Positions 8,047 to 17,258 of a DNA stretch of 64,000 nucleotides are shown here, one piece after another. The DNA is from Telmatospirillum sp. J64-1 (GTDB taxonomy: Bacteria > Pseudomonadota > Alphaproteobacteria > Rhodospirillales > Magnetospirillaceae), in assembly GCF_006980715.1 (NCBI RefSeq), contig NZ_SBHN01000020.1, positions 1 to 64,000 on the forward strand, read 5' to 3'. How positions within the stretch are numbered: position 1 is the stretch's first letter; each line of letters opens with the position of its first letter. The notes beneath the pieces are model-generated. The model did no database searches. It was not told the origin of the DNA and saw nothing but the letters and a program-made list of their open reading frames with translations. The translations under genes were made by a program, and so were the position numbers.

Positions 8047-8202
8047 TACGGATGCGTAACGTCGTCAAAATGTGGTTGCGCGACGCCGGAGCTTGGCTTA
8101 GCTTACCCCTTCGTTGCTGCGCCCCATCCCGTAGATGCCCGCGCTGCGGCGCCATGATTTTTCCTGCCTGAATTTCAGCCACTCGCACAAGAGGTAGCTT
8201 CT

Positions 8203-11200
8203 ATGCGGATCACTCGCCACTATACCCGCGCCGGTGTCTCGCCCTACGCCGACATTACCTTTCGCAGCGCGACGAGTGAGATTCGCAACCCAGATGGCTC
8301 GGTCGTCTTCAGCCAGACGGGCATAGAGGTTCCGGCCGATTGGTCGCAAGTGGCTTGTGATGTCCTAGCGCAGAAATATTTCCGCAAGGCCGGCATTCCC
8401 GCCCTGCTCAAGCCCGTTCCCGAGGAAGGCGTGCCGGAATGGCTGTGGCGCCGCGAGGCCGACACCGAAGCCCTGGCCGACTTCCCGGAAGAAGAACGTT
8501 TCGGCGGCGAGATCAGCGCCAAGCAGGTTTTCGACCGTCTGGCCGGCACCTGGACCTATTGGGGCTGGAAGGGCGGCTATTTCACCGATGAAGAAGACGC
8601 CCAGGCCTTCTTCGACGAAATGCGCTACATGTTGTGCCAGCAGATGGGCGCGCCGAACTCGCCGCAATGGTTCAACACCGGCCTGCACTGGGCCTATGGC
8701 ATCGATGGTCCCAGCCAGGGCCATTACTACGTCGACTATATCACCGGCGAGCTGACCCGTTCGGCCTCGTCCTACGAACATCCCCAGCCCCATGCCTGCT
8801 TCATCCAGTCGATCCAGGACGACCTGGTCAACGAAGGCGGCATCATGGACCTGTGGGTACGCGAGGCGCGCCTGTTCAAATACGGCTCGGGCACCGGCAC
8901 CAACTTCTCGCGTCTGCGCGGCGAAGGCGAGCGTCTGGCCGGCGGCGGCAAGTCCTCGGGCCTGATGAGCTTCCTCAAGATCGGCGACCGCGCCGCCGGT
9001 GCCATCAAGTCGGGCGGCACCACCCGCCGCGCCGCCAAGATGGTCACCGTCGACATCGACCATCCCGATATCGAGGCCTATATCAGCTGGAAGGTGGTCG
9101 AGGAACAGAAGGTCGCCGCCCTGGTGGCCGGCTCGAAGCTCGCCAACAAGCACCTCAACGAGGTGATGGCCGCCATCCGCAACTGGGACGGCGCAGCCGA
9201 TGGCGAAGACCGCTACGATCCCAAGGTCAACAAGGCGCTGAAGAAGGCCATCATCGCCGGCCGCAAGGCGATGATCCCGGAAAACTACATCCAGCGCGTC
9301 ATCCAGTTCGCCCGCCAGGGCTTCACCGAGATCAATTTCCCGGTGCTGGACACCGACTGGGATTCCGAGGCCTATCTCACCGTCTCGGGGCAGAATTCCA
9401 ACAATTCGGTGCGCGTGACCAACGAGTTCCTGCAGAAGGTCCTCGACGACGGCGACTGGAACCTGATCCGCCGCACCGACGGCAAGGTGGCCAAGTCCAT
9501 CAAGGCCCGCGACCTGTGGGAGCAGATCGGCGAAGCCGCCTGGGCCTGCGCCGATCCGGGCCTGCAGTACGACACCACCATCAACGAGTGGCACACCTGC
9601 CCGGCCTCGGGGCGCATCAACGCCTCGAATCCCTGCTCGGAATACATGTTCCTGGACGACACCGCCTGCAATCTGGCGTCCTTGAACCTGATCGCCTTCC
9701 GCCGCGCGGACGGCAGCTTCGACATCGAAGCCTTCTCGCATGCCTGCCGCCTGTGGACCGTGGTGCTGGAAATCTCGGTGCTGATGGCCCAGTTCCCGTC
9801 CGAGCAGATCGCCCGCCTGTCCTATGAATACCGCACGCTGGGCCTGGGCTTCGCCAATATCGGCGGCCTGCTGATGACCTCGGGCCTGCCCTATGACAGC
9901 GACGCGGGCCGCGCCTATTGCGCCGCCATCACCGCGCTGATGACTGGCATCTCCTACGCCACCTCGGCCGAGATGGCGGGCGAACTGGGCGCCTTCCCCG
10001 GCTTCGCGCCCAACCGCGACCACATGCTGCGCGTCATCCGCAACCATCGCCGCGCCGCCTATGGCCTGACCTCGGGCTATGAAGGCCTGAGCATCCCGCC
10101 GGTGCCGCTGGACGGCGCCAACTGCCCCGACGACGTGCTGGTGGCGGCAGCCCGCAAGGCCTGGGACCAGGCCCTTGCCCTGGGCGAGGAACACGGCTAC
10201 CGCAACGCCCAGGCCACGGTGATCGCGCCGACCGGCACGATCGGCTTGGTGATGGATTGCGACACCACCGGCATCGAGCCCGACTTCGCCCTGGTGAAGT
10301 TCAAGAAGCTGGCCGGCGGCGGCTATTTCAAGATCATCAACCGCATGGTGCCCGAAGCCCTGCGCACCCTGGGCTACAGCCAGACCGATATCGAGGAGAT
10401 CATCCGCTATGCGGTCGGCCACGGCACCCTGACCGGCGCTCCGCACATCAATCCGGAAAGCCTGGCCGCCAAGGGCTTCACCCCCGAGGTGATCGCCAAG
10501 GCCGAGGCCGCCGCCGCCAGCGCCTTCGACATCAAGTTCGCCTTCAACCGCTTCACCCTGGGCGAAAGCTTCTGCACCGAGGTGCTGGGCTTCACCATGG
10601 CGCAGCTGAACGACTTCAACTTCGACATGCTGTCCGCTCTGGGCTTCACCAAGGCCCAGATCGAGGAAGCCAACACCTATGTCACCGGCGCCATGACACT
10701 GGAGGGCGCACCCTTCCTCAAGGACGAGCATCTGCCGGTCTTCGACTGCGCCAATCCCTGCGGCCGCAAGGGCAAGCGCTTCCTGTCGGTGGACAGCCAC
10801 ATCAAGATGATGGCCGCCGCGCAGCCCTTCATCTCGGGCGCCATCTCCAAGACCATCAACATGCCCAACGCCGCCAGCGTCGAGGACTGCAAGGACGCCT
10901 ACATGCTGTCCTGGCGCCTGGGCCTGAAGGCCAACGCCCTCTACCGTGACGGCTCGAAGCTCAGCCAGCCGCTGCAATCCTCGCTGATCGACGACGAGAC
11001 GCTGGAAGAGGAAGTGGCCGAGGCCCCCGCCGCCGCGCGGGCCGAGATCGTCGCCCAGCGCGTGGTCGAGCGCATCGTCCAGAAGCGCCGCAAGCTGCCC
11101 GACCGCCGCAAGGGCTACACCCAGAAGGCTATCGTCGGCGGCCACAAGGTCTATCTGCGCACCGGCGAATACGAAGACGGCAAGGTCGGCGAGATCTTCA

Positions 11201-11862
11201 TCGACATGCACAAGGAAGGCGCCGCCTTCCGCGCCATGATGAACAACTTCGCCATCGCCGTGTCGATCGGCCTGCAATACGGCGTGCCGCTGGAGGAATA
11301 TGTCGAGGCCTTTACCTTCACCCGCTTCGATCCGTCGGGCATGGTCGAGGGCAACGAGACGATCAAGATGTCCACGTCTATCCTGGACTACATCTTCCGC
11401 GAACTCGCCATCTCCTATCTCGGCCGCACCGATCTGGCCCATGTCGAACCCGGCGACCTGATGCCCGACACCGTCGGCCGCGGCACCACCGCCGAAGCCA
11501 CGCTGTCGAGCCAGGAAGCCGCCCTGGGTGCGGTGGTCGAACGCCTGACCTCGAAGGGCTATGTCCGCAGCAACCTCTATGTGCTGAAGGGCCGCAACGG
11601 CGCGGGCAAGACCACCACGACCAGCACCTCGCAGACCAGCATCGAGACCTCCCTGGTCGAAGGCGCCACCGCCATCGCCCTGGAAGAAAGCACCGAATTG
11701 CTGATCGAAGAGGAAGTCGACACCCGCAGCGAACGCATCCGCGAAGCCCGCCTCAAGGGCTATGAGGGCGACGCCTGCGGCGAATGCGGCAACTTCACCC
11801 TGGTCCGCAACGGCACCTGCATGAAGTGCGACACCTGCGGCAGCACCTCGGGCTGTTCGTAA
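8203..11862 (+). CDS. nrdJ: Vitamin B12-dependent ribonucleotide reductase (class II)
   Basis: A 1219-residue class II reductase that makes deoxyribonucleotides using adenosylcobalamin, so it works with or without oxygen. The active-site NPCSEYMF (Asn-x-Cys-x-Glu) falls near residue 476. QNSNNSVRV and [19 protein letters not shown] are further family blocks. The C-terminal third holds a TSCPD-type domain, and the last residues form a four-cysteine zinc motif (CGECG...CMKCDTCG) followed by a terminal cysteine. AGAGGTAG precedes the ATG. The likely NrdR box upstream and the 310-bp promoter region suggest dNTP-responsive control. No other reductase class is seen in the window. Confidence 0.97.
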   Translation: MRITRHYTRAGVSPYADITFRSATSEIRNPDGSVVFSQTGIEVPADWSQVACDVLAQKYFRKAGIPALLKPVPEEGVPEWLWRREADTEALADFPEEERFGGEISAKQVFDRLAGTWTYWGWKGGYFTDEEDAQAFFDEMRYMLCQQMGAPNSPQWFNTGLHWAYGIDGPSQGHYYVDYITGELTRSASSYEHPQPHACFIQSIQDDLVNEGGIMDLWVREARLFKYGSGTGTNFSRLRGEGERLAGGGKSSGLMSFLKIGDRAAGAIKSGGTTRRAAKMVTVDIDHPDIEAYISWKVVEEQKVAALVAGSKLANKHLNEVMAAIRNWDGAADGEDRYDPKVNKALKKAIIAGRKAMIPENYIQRVIQFARQGFTEINFPVLDTDWDSEAYLTVSGQNSNNSVRVTNEFLQKVLDDGDWNLIRRTDGKVAKSIKARDLWEQIGEAAWACADPGLQYDTTINEWHTCPASGRINASNPCSEYMFLDDTACNLASLNLIAFRRADGSFDIEAFSHACRLWTVVLEISVLMAQFPSEQIARLSYEYRTLGLGFANIGGLLMTSGLPYDSDAGRAYCAAITALMTGISYATSAEMAGELGAFPGFAPNRDHMLRVIRNHRRAAYGLTSGYEGLSIPPVPLDGANCPDDVLVAAARKAWDQALALGEEHGYRNAQATVIAPTGTIGLVMDCDTTGIEPDFALVKFKKLAGGGYFKIINRMVPEALRTLGYSQTDIEEIIRYAVGHGTLTGAPHINPESLAAKGFTPEVIAKAEAAAASAFDIKFAFNRFTLGESFCTEVLGFTMAQLNDFNFDMLSALGFTKAQIEEANTYVTGAMTLEGAPFLKDEHLPVFDCANPCGRKGKRFLSVDSHIKMMAAAQPFISGAISKTINMPNAASVEDCKDAYMLSWRLGLKANALYRDGSKLSQPLQSSLIDDETLEEEVAEAPAAARAEIVAQRVVERIVQKRRKLPDRRKGYTQKAIVGGHKVYLRTGEYEDGKVGEIFIDMHKEGAAFRAMMNNFAIAVSIGLQYGVPLEEYVEAFTFTRFDPSGMVEGNETIKMSTSILDYIFRELAISYLGRTDLAHVEPGDLMPDTVGRGTTAEATLSSQEAALGAVVERLTSKGYVRSNLYVLKGRNGAGKTTTTSTSQTSIETSLVEGATAIALEESTELLIEEEVDTRSERIREARLKGYEGDACGECGNFTLVRNGTCMKCDTCGSTSGCS

Positions 11863-11873
11863 GAAAGACTGCG

Positions 11874-11914
11874 GATATGCCGCGCACCAAGGCTTGACCG
11901 GTGCGCGGCATATC
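11874..11914 (+). terminator. 15-bp stem-loop after nrdJ
   Basis: GATATGCCGCGCACC and its perfect complement GGTGCGCGGCATATC flank an 11-nt loop directly downstream of the nrdJ stop. There is no T-run, so it may act as a 3' mRNA barrier or a Rho-independent terminator of weak type. Confidence 0.6.
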
Positions 11915-11982
11915 ATGTCACCCCGTCCGCGTCAGCGGATGGCATCAACAGCAAACGCTGTAACAGTCTGCGGAAAAGTCTC

Positions 11983-12087
11983 GTCATTCCCGCGAAAGCG
12001 GGAATCCATGCATCCACCAGTCAATATCTTGCGGCAAAACCTCAGCGTTGCCCCAACTTGGATCCCCGCTTTCGCGGGGATGACGGG
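11983..12087. repeat. Dispersed repeat family B, inverted pair
   Basis: Two REP-like palindromes face each other: ATTCCCGCGAAAGCGGGAAT (11986-12005) and ATCCCCGCTTTCGCGGGGAT (12062-12081), bounded by CGTC and GACG. The same composite recurs at about 61.94-62.04 kb. It lies in the convergent gap between nrdJ and the ABC-F gene. Confidence 0.8.
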
Positions 12088-12150
12088 AAAGCCCGAGCTA
12101 TGGGTGTTTTTCCGCATTTTGCTAAAGAAAACGTCCTCGAAACCGGCCTC

Positions 12151-12218
12151 TTGGTGCCTTCGTGTCTTGGTGGTTTTTTCCTGCCGCTGAAAGCCACCAA
12201 GGCACAAAGACACCAAGG
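12151..12218. repeat. Dispersed repeat family C, long inverted repeat
   Basis: A left arm reading TTGGTGCCTTCGTGTCTTGG and a right arm CCACCAAGGCACAAAGACAC form a roughly 23-bp imperfect inverted repeat around a short loop. A second copy is at 55332-55391. Sequences of this CACCAAGGCACAAAGACACC type are scattered in many bacterial genomes. Confidence 0.75.
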
Positions 12219-12247
12219 TTTTGGGTTCTAACTCTCCCGCCGCCCGA

Positions 12248-13870
12248 TCAGCTCCGCAGCCCCGGTGCCTCCTGTCCGGTGCGGGCCACGTATTCCGTGT
12301 AGCCGCCGCCATATTGGTGGATGCCGTCGGGGGTCAGTTCCAGCACCCGGTTGGACAGTCGCGCCAGGAAATGGCGGTCGTGCGACACGAAGAGCATGGT
12401 GCCTTCGTAAGAATCCAGCGCCGAGATCAGCATTTGCTTGGTGTCAAGGTCGAGGTGGTTGGTCGGTTCGTCCAGCACCAGGAAGTTCGGCGGGTTGTAG
12501 AGCATGATCGCCATCACGAGGCGAGCCTTTTCGCCGCCCGAGAGGACGCGGCATTTCTTTTCCGCGTCGTCGCCCGAGAAGCCGAAGCAGCCCGCAAGCG
12601 CCCGCAGCGAGCCCTGGTTCGCCTGCGGAAAAGCATCTTCCAGCGATTCGAACACGGTGCGGTCGCCATCGAGCACTTCCATGGCGTGCTGCGAGAAATA
12701 GCCCATCTTGACGCTGCCGCCGACGGCGACGGTCCCGGCATCCGGTTCGGTCGCGCCCGCCACCAGCTTCAGGAGGGTCGACTTGCCCGCGCCGTTGACG
12801 CCCATGACGCACCAACGCTCCTTGCGGCGGATGGTCAGGTCCAGCCCTTGATAGATGGTCCGGCTGCCATAGCCCTTGTGCACATTCTTCAGGACCGCGA
12901 CATCCTCGCCCGAGCGCGGGGCGGGCGGGAAGTCGAAGGCGACGACCTGGCGGCGCTTCGGCGGCTCGAAGCGCTCGATCTTGTCCAGCTTCTTCACCCG
13001 GCTCTGAACCTGGCTGGCATGCGAGGCGCGGGCCTTGAAGCGCTCGATGAACTTCAGTTCCTTCGCCAGCATCGCCTGCTGCCGCTCGAACTGCGCTTGC
13101 TGCTGCTTCTCGTTCAACGCCCGTTGCTGCTCGTAGAAGGCATAATCGCCGGAATAGCTGTTCAGCGATCCTTCGTCGATCTCGATGATCTTGGTGACGA
13201 TCCGGTTCATGAACTCGCGGTCATGCGAGGTCATCAGCAGCGCCCCGTCATAGCCCTTCAGGAATTCCTCCAGCCAGATCAGGCTTTCGAGGTCCAGGTG
13301 GTTGCTCGGCTCGTCAAGCAGCATGGCGTCGGGCCGCATGAGCAGGATGCGGGCGAGCGCCACGCGCATCTTCCAGCCGCCCGACAGCGCGCCCACGTCC
13401 ATGTCCATCATCTCTTGGCTGAAGCTGAGCCCGGCGAGCACTTCCCGCGCTTTTCCCTCCAGCTCATAGCCGCCCAATTCCTCGAAACGCGCCTGCACTT
13501 CGCCGTAACGTTCGAGGATGGTCTCCATGTCGTCGGCGCGGTCGGGATCGCACATGGCCGCTTCGAGTTCGGCCAATTCCGCCGCCACCTCGCTGACCGG
13601 CCCGGCGCCGTTCATCACTTCCGCGACCGCGCTACGGCCGGACATTTCGCCGACATCCTGGTTGAAATAGCCGATCGAGACCTGCTTCTCGACCGCCACC
13701 TGGCCGTCATCCGGCAGCTCTTCCCCGGTGATCATCCGGAACAGCGTGGTCTTGCCGGCGCCATTAGGACCGACGAGGCCGACCTTTTCGCCCCTGTTGA
13801 GCGCGGCAGAGGCCTCGAAGAAGAGAATACGGTGGCCGTTCTGCTTACTGATATTGTCGAAACGAATCAT
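12248..13870 (-). CDS. ABC-F ATPase (YbiT-like translation factor)
   Basis: A 540-residue soluble protein with two ATP-binding cassettes and no membrane domain. The first has Walker A GPNGAGKTT and signature ALSGGWKMR; the second has GVNGAGKST and LSGGEKARL. A charged linker of about residues 240-310 separates them (the P-site tRNA-interaction motif region of ABC-F proteins). ABC-F proteins bind the ribosomal E site and resolve stalled or early elongation complexes. Overall order and linker resemble E. coli YbiT more than Uup or EttA. AGGAG precedes the ATG. It is a single-gene unit. Confidence 0.9.
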   Translation of the reverse strand: MIRFDNISKQNGHRILFFEASAALNRGEKVGLVGPNGAGKTTLFRMITGEELPDDGQVAVEKQVSIGYFNQDVGEMSGRSAVAEVMNGAGPVSEVAAELAELEAAMCDPDRADDMETILERYGEVQARFEELGGYELEGKAREVLAGLSFSQEMMDMDVGALSGGWKMRVALARILLMRPDAMLLDEPSNHLDLESLIWLEEFLKGYDGALLMTSHDREFMNRIVTKIIEIDEGSLNSYSGDYAFYEQQRALNEKQQQAQFERQQAMLAKELKFIERFKARASHASQVQSRVKKLDKIERFEPPKRRQVVAFDFPPAPRSGEDVAVLKNVHKGYGSRTIYQGLDLTIRRKERWCVMGVNGAGKSTLLKLVAGATEPDAGTVAVGGSVKMGYFSQHAMEVLDGDRTVFESLEDAFPQANQGSLRALAGCFGFSGDDAEKKCRVLSGGEKARLVMAIMLYNPPNFLVLDEPTNHLDLDTKQMLISALDSYEGTMLFVSHDRHFLARLSNRVLELTPDGIHQYGGGYTEYVARTGQEAPGLRS

Positions 13871-13978
13871 GCCTGACTGGGCTCCTGTGGCGCGGGTGGC
13901 CCCTTATGCCACAGGAAAGGCGGCGCGATAGAGTCCTGATTGATAACTTCGGGAAACCGTCCCGCCCCCGCCCTTTCC

Positions 13979-14749
13979 TTACGCCGAGCGCCGTCCCTGG
14001 TTCAAAGCGGCGCCATGCCAGCGGCGCAGCAGGTCGAGATCGGCCCAGGACTTGCCGTGGGTTTCGCCCTCGACGGCGTTGAAGGGCCGTTCGGGCTCGC
14101 CCAGGTCGCTGAGGACGGCGGTGGCGGCGGTGAAATCCTCGCCCTCGCTCCAGGCGCTGACCGTCACCACGCAGGTCAGCCCGGCGGCACGCGCCGCCGT
14201 CAGGCCGACATGGGAATCCTCCAGCGCGAGACAGGATTGCGGCGGCAGGCCGAGGCGGGACAAGGCAGCGAGATAGACGTCCGGGGCGGGCTTCTTGCGC
14301 GGCGAATCCTCGCCCGTGGCAAGCACGGTGAAGCATTCGCCCAGCGGCCCGAGATTCTTCAGCAGGGCCTCGATATTGACCCGGCTGGTCGCCGTCGCCA
14401 CCGCCAGGCGCAGGTCGGCCTCGGCCGCTTCGGCGATCAGGCGGCGCACGCCGGGACGGAAGGCGACTTCGTCGGCCCGGACCATGTCCAGGAAACGGGC
14501 TGTCTTCGCGCGATGGATGGCGTCGACCAGGCCCGGATCCTCGGCCAGCAGGCCGGGATGGGCTTCGGATAGCCAATGGCGCAGCCTCTCGCAGCCGCCA
14601 GCCACGCCCAGAAGCCGCTTGTACAAGGGCCGGTCCCACACCCAGCCCAGCCCCATGGCGGCAAAGGTGAGGTTATAAGCCCGGCGGTGGGCCTCCTCCG
14701 TCTCGGCCAAAGTGCCATCGACGTCGAAGATGATTGCCCGTAACGGCAT
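13979..14749 (-). CDS. cbbY: HAD-family phosphatase, CbbY-like
   Basis: A 256-residue HAD-IA phosphatase. Motif I is FDVDGTLAETE, motif II lies in VAVATATSRV, motif III lysines are in the RKKPAPDVYL block and motif IV is in ALEDSHVGL. The segment AHRRAYNLTF and the following GGCERLRHW are typical of CbbY, which removes xylulose-1,5-bisphosphate, a RuBisCO inhibitor. The start MPLRAIIFDVDG was chosen for its GGAG at 7 nt; a 9-residue longer form is possible. It is divergent from a CbbR-like regulator and bicarbonate transporter genes, supporting a link to carbon fixation, though no RuBisCO gene is in the window. Confidence 0.85.
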   Translation of the reverse strand: MPLRAIIFDVDGTLAETEEAHRRAYNLTFAAMGLGWVWDRPLYKRLLGVAGGCERLRHWLSEAHPGLLAEDPGLVDAIHRAKTARFLDMVRADEVAFRPGVRRLIAEAAEADLRLAVATATSRVNIEALLKNLGPLGECFTVLATGEDSPRKKPAPDVYLAALSRLGLPPQSCLALEDSHVGLTAARAAGLTCVVTVSAWSEGEDFTAATAVLSDLGEPERPFNAVEGETHGKSWADLDLLRRWHGAALNQGRRSA

Positions 14750-14821
14750 GAGCCGGCTCCCGTCGCTCGTCCTCATGCTGTCAGCAGGGACTGGTTAAAG
14801 GATAAACAAGTATCATTCGTT

Positions 14822-14848
14822 CTATACGTTCCATAGAGGATCATCTAT
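14822..14848. promoter_or_regulatory. Candidate LysR-type operator between cbbY and its divergent regulator
   Basis: Two overlapping dyads, CTAT-N7-ATAG (14822-14836) and ATAGA-N6-TCTAT (14833-14848), lie 10 bp before the regulator start in an AT-rich 109-bp divergent gap. Their size fits the T-N11-A sites of LysR-family proteins. Assignment is by position and symmetry only. Confidence 0.45.
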
Positions 14849-14858
14849 AAGATCCGCC

Positions 14859-15740
14859 ATGCGCCATGCCACCTTCCGTCAATTACGCGTCTTCGACGCC
14901 ATCGCCCGCCACGGCAGCTTCTCACGTGCCGCCGAGGAGATGTCCCTGACTCAACCCACCTTGTCCATGCAGGTCAAGAAGATCAGCGATTCGGTCGGCC
15001 TGCCGCTGTTCGAGCAGGTGGGCAAGAAGGTCTACCTGACCGAGGCGGGACGCGCCCTGCACCGTATGTGCCGCGAGGTCTTCGACAGCATCGACCACTT
15101 CGAGATGACCCTGGACGATATCAAGGGCGTCAAGCGCGGCAGCTTGCGCATCGCGGCGGTGACCACGGCGGAATATTTCCTGCCGCGCCTGCTGGGCCCC
15201 TTCTGCAATGCCTATCCAGGCATCGCAGTGACGCTGGAACTGATCCAGCGCGACCGCGTCCTCGACCGCCTGCGGAACAATCATGACGACCTCTATGTCT
15301 TCGGCCAACCGCCCCAGGACCCCGAAGTCGTCACCCGGCCCTTCCTCGCCAATCCGCTGGTGGTGGTCGCGCCCGCCGGCCATCCCTTGGCCGGACAGGG
15401 ACGCCAGAGTCTTGAGCGGGTGATGCAGGAACCCTTCCTGATGCGCGAAACGGGCTCGGGCACGCGCAATGCCATGGAACGCTTCTTCGAGGATCGCGGC
15501 CTGCATCCGCGCCTGCGCATGGAACTGGGCAGCAACGAGGCGATCAAGCAGGGCGTGATGGGCGGGCTGGGCCTCGCCGTGATGTCCCGCCATGCCATCC
15601 ACGGCATCAGCGAATTGGTGGAACTGGACGTCGAGGATTTCCCGATCCTCAAGCAATGGTATCTGGTCTGGCCGGCCGGGCGTCAGGTCTCGGTGGCGGC
15701 ACAGGCCCTTCTCGACCATCTTTCACCCCAGGAGGACTGA
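14859..15740 (+). CDS. LysR-family regulator (CbbR/CmpR-like)
   Basis: A 293-residue LysR-type transcription factor. The N-terminal winged helix-turn-helix (about 4-63; FSRAAEEMSLTQPTLSMQVK) is followed by an effector-binding domain with two periplasmic-binding-protein lobes. It most resembles CbbR/CmpR regulators, which respond to Calvin-cycle or photorespiratory metabolites. The operon supports this: sbtA begins 2 bp downstream and a CbbY-like gene is divergent. Probably autoregulated from the dyads before its start. Not a certain cbbR, since no cbb operon is adjacent. Confidence 0.85.
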   Translation: MRHATFRQLRVFDAIARHGSFSRAAEEMSLTQPTLSMQVKKISDSVGLPLFEQVGKKVYLTEAGRALHRMCREVFDSIDHFEMTLDDIKGVKRGSLRIAAVTTAEYFLPRLLGPFCNAYPGIAVTLELIQRDRVLDRLRNNHDDLYVFGQPPQDPEVVTRPFLANPLVVVAPAGHPLAGQGRQSLERVMQEPFLMRETGSGTRNAMERFFEDRGLHPRLRMELGSNEAIKQGVMGGLGLAVMSRHAIHGISELVELDVEDFPILKQWYLVWPAGRQVSVAAQALLDHLSPQED

Positions 15741-15742
15741 CG

Positions 15743-16741
15743 TTGGGTGACGTAATCTCGGTCGCCATGGGCAATCTGCTGACGCCCATGGTGCTGTTCT
15801 TCGCCTTGGGCTTCATCGCGGCGCAATTGCGCTCGGACCTGGAAATTCCCGAAGCCATCAGCAAGGGCTTGGCGATCTATCTGATGGCCTCGATCGGCTT
15901 CCAGGGCGGCGTCAAGCTCTCCCATGCCGGCTTCGGGCTGAATGTGGCGCTGTCGCTGCTGGCCGCCGTCGCCTTGAGCTTCCTGCTGCCCTTCCTGGCC
16001 TATTTCCTGCTGCGCGCCACCACGCTGATGAAACGGGAAACGGCGGCGGCGGTTGCGGCCCATTACGGTTCGATCAGCGTCGTCACCTTCGTCACCGCCA
16101 CCGAATTCCTCAACAGCCAGGGTATTCCCTTCGAGGGTCATCTGGTCGCCATGATGGCGCTGATGGAAACCCCGGCCATCGTCAGCGGCCTGCTGCTGGC
16201 CCGGCGCGGCGCCAGCAAGGACGGCGGCGGCCTGGCGGGCGACAATCCCCAGATGTCGGGCGAGGTGCTGCGCGAGATCTTCGTCAACGGCAGCGTGGTG
16301 CTGCTGGTCGGCGGCTTCCTGATCGGCTGGACCACCGGCGACCGGGGCATGGACGCCGTGGGCGCCTTCATGCTCGATCCCTTCAAGGGTGTGCTCTGCC
16401 TGTTCCTGCTGGAAATGGGCCTTGTCGCCTCGCGCCGCCTGCGGGCCAGCAAACTGGGCGGCGGCATGGTTCTGGCCTTCGGCCTGTACATGCCCCTGGT
16501 CGGCGCCCTGGCCGGCCTCTGCATGGCCTGGCTGCTGGGCCTGTCGGTGGGCGGCGCCACGCTGCTGGCCGTGCTGGGAGCCTCTGCCTCCTATATCGCC
16601 GTGCCGGCGGCGATGCGCCTGGCGGTGCCCAAGGCCGATCCGGGCGTTTACGTCACCCTGGCCTTGGCGATAACCTTCCCCTTCAACGTCGTCATCGGCA
16701 TTCCGGTCTATCTGGCGGCGGCAACCTGGTTGTTTGGCTGA
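15743..16741 (+). CDS. sbtA: Sodium-dependent bicarbonate transporter SbtA
   Basis: A 332-residue inner-membrane protein of the SbtA (DUF897) family, with about ten hydrophobic segments and the family blocks GLAIYLMASIGFQGGVKL, HYGSISVVTFVTA and the C-terminal NVVIGIPVY. SbtA imports bicarbonate with sodium and raises intracellular inorganic carbon. I chose the TTG start because AGGAGG lies 7 nt before it and it directly follows the regulator stop; longer frames have no SD or homology. It is followed by the PII-like partner SbtB. Confidence 0.92.
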   Translation: MGDVISVAMGNLLTPMVLFFALGFIAAQLRSDLEIPEAISKGLAIYLMASIGFQGGVKLSHAGFGLNVALSLLAAVALSFLLPFLAYFLLRATTLMKRETAAAVAAHYGSISVVTFVTATEFLNSQGIPFEGHLVAMMALMETPAIVSGLLLARRGASKDGGGLAGDNPQMSGEVLREIFVNGSVVLLVGGFLIGWTTGDRGMDAVGAFMLDPFKGVLCLFLLEMGLVASRRLRASKLGGGMVLAFGLYMPLVGALAGLCMAWLLGLSVGGATLLAVLGASASYIAVPAAMRLAVPKADPGVYVTLALAITFPFNVVIGIPVYLAAATWLFG

Positions 16742-16751
16742 GGAAGGCGCG

Positions 16752-17060
16752 ATGGAAACCTTCAAGAAAAAGCGGGTCGAGATCATTCTCGAACAGCCCA
16801 TGGTCCGGCCCATGCTGCATCTGATCGAAAAGCTTGGCGTCACCGGCTACACAATGCTGCCCCATTTGTCTGGCAAGGGACATACCGGCGAACGCGGGGA
16901 AACCGATCTGTCGGGAGCATTGGCCAATGCCATGATCATCGTCATCACCAGCCAGGACCAGGCCCACCGTCTCATGGAACAGGGCCTGAAACTCCTAACC
17001 GACCGCACCGGCATCATCTATATGTCGGATGTGGAAGTGGCCCGCGACCAGCATTTCTGA
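16752..17060 (+). CDS. sbtB: PII-like regulator SbtB
   Basis: A 102-residue PII-superfamily protein lying 10 bp after sbtA. The fold is visible as KRVEIILEQPMVRPMLHLI, a flexible T-loop region with LSGKGHTGERGE, and a C-terminal strand GIIYMSDVEV. Cyanobacterial SbtB trimers bind adenine nucleotides (AMP, cAMP, ADP) and gate SbtA. The extra C-terminal redox cysteines of some cyanobacterial SbtBs are absent. The ATG was chosen for its GAGGAAGG. Control of SbtA is inferred from family and adjacency. Confidence 0.88.
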   Translation: METFKKKRVEIILEQPMVRPMLHLIEKLGVTGYTMLPHLSGKGHTGERGETDLSGALANAMIIVITSQDQAHRLMEQGLKLLTDRTGIIYMSDVEVARDQHF

Positions 17061-17086
17061 CAGAAGGAGACAGAGTGGAATAAATC

Positions 17087-17120
17087 GGAGATAGTCTTCT
17101 CGGTAGAGAAATCTCCTTTT
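17087..17120 (+). terminator. Intrinsic terminator after sbtAB
   Basis: GGAGAT pairs with ATCTCC and an inner TTCTC-GGTA-GAGAA stem stacks within it, followed by TTTT. It ends the regulator-sbtA-sbtB transcript. Confidence 0.7.
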
Positions 17121-17258
17121 CCGCTCTTTCCTTTATCCAGTCGGAAATATTAAATTTCCAAGGAATTATACTCCTGAGGCGTTTATTTCTGCTATGCAAG
17201 GGGCATCTGTTAACGGCAACAAGGCATTCTGCCCAGCCGAGCTGCCGACGGAGCGCCA

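Noticed and set aside
7892-8202. Cobalamin riboswitch upstream of B12-dependent nrdJ
   Set aside because: No B12-box or multi-stem architecture could be seen, and class II reductases are usually not under B12 repression. The NrdR box is a better explanation.
8365-11916. Open frame of 1183 codons on the minus strand across nrdJ
   Set aside because: It is a shadow of the strongly coding plus-strand nrdJ, a usual effect of high GC at third positions. Its translation is low-complexity (Gly, Ala, His, Gln, Asp) and fits no family.
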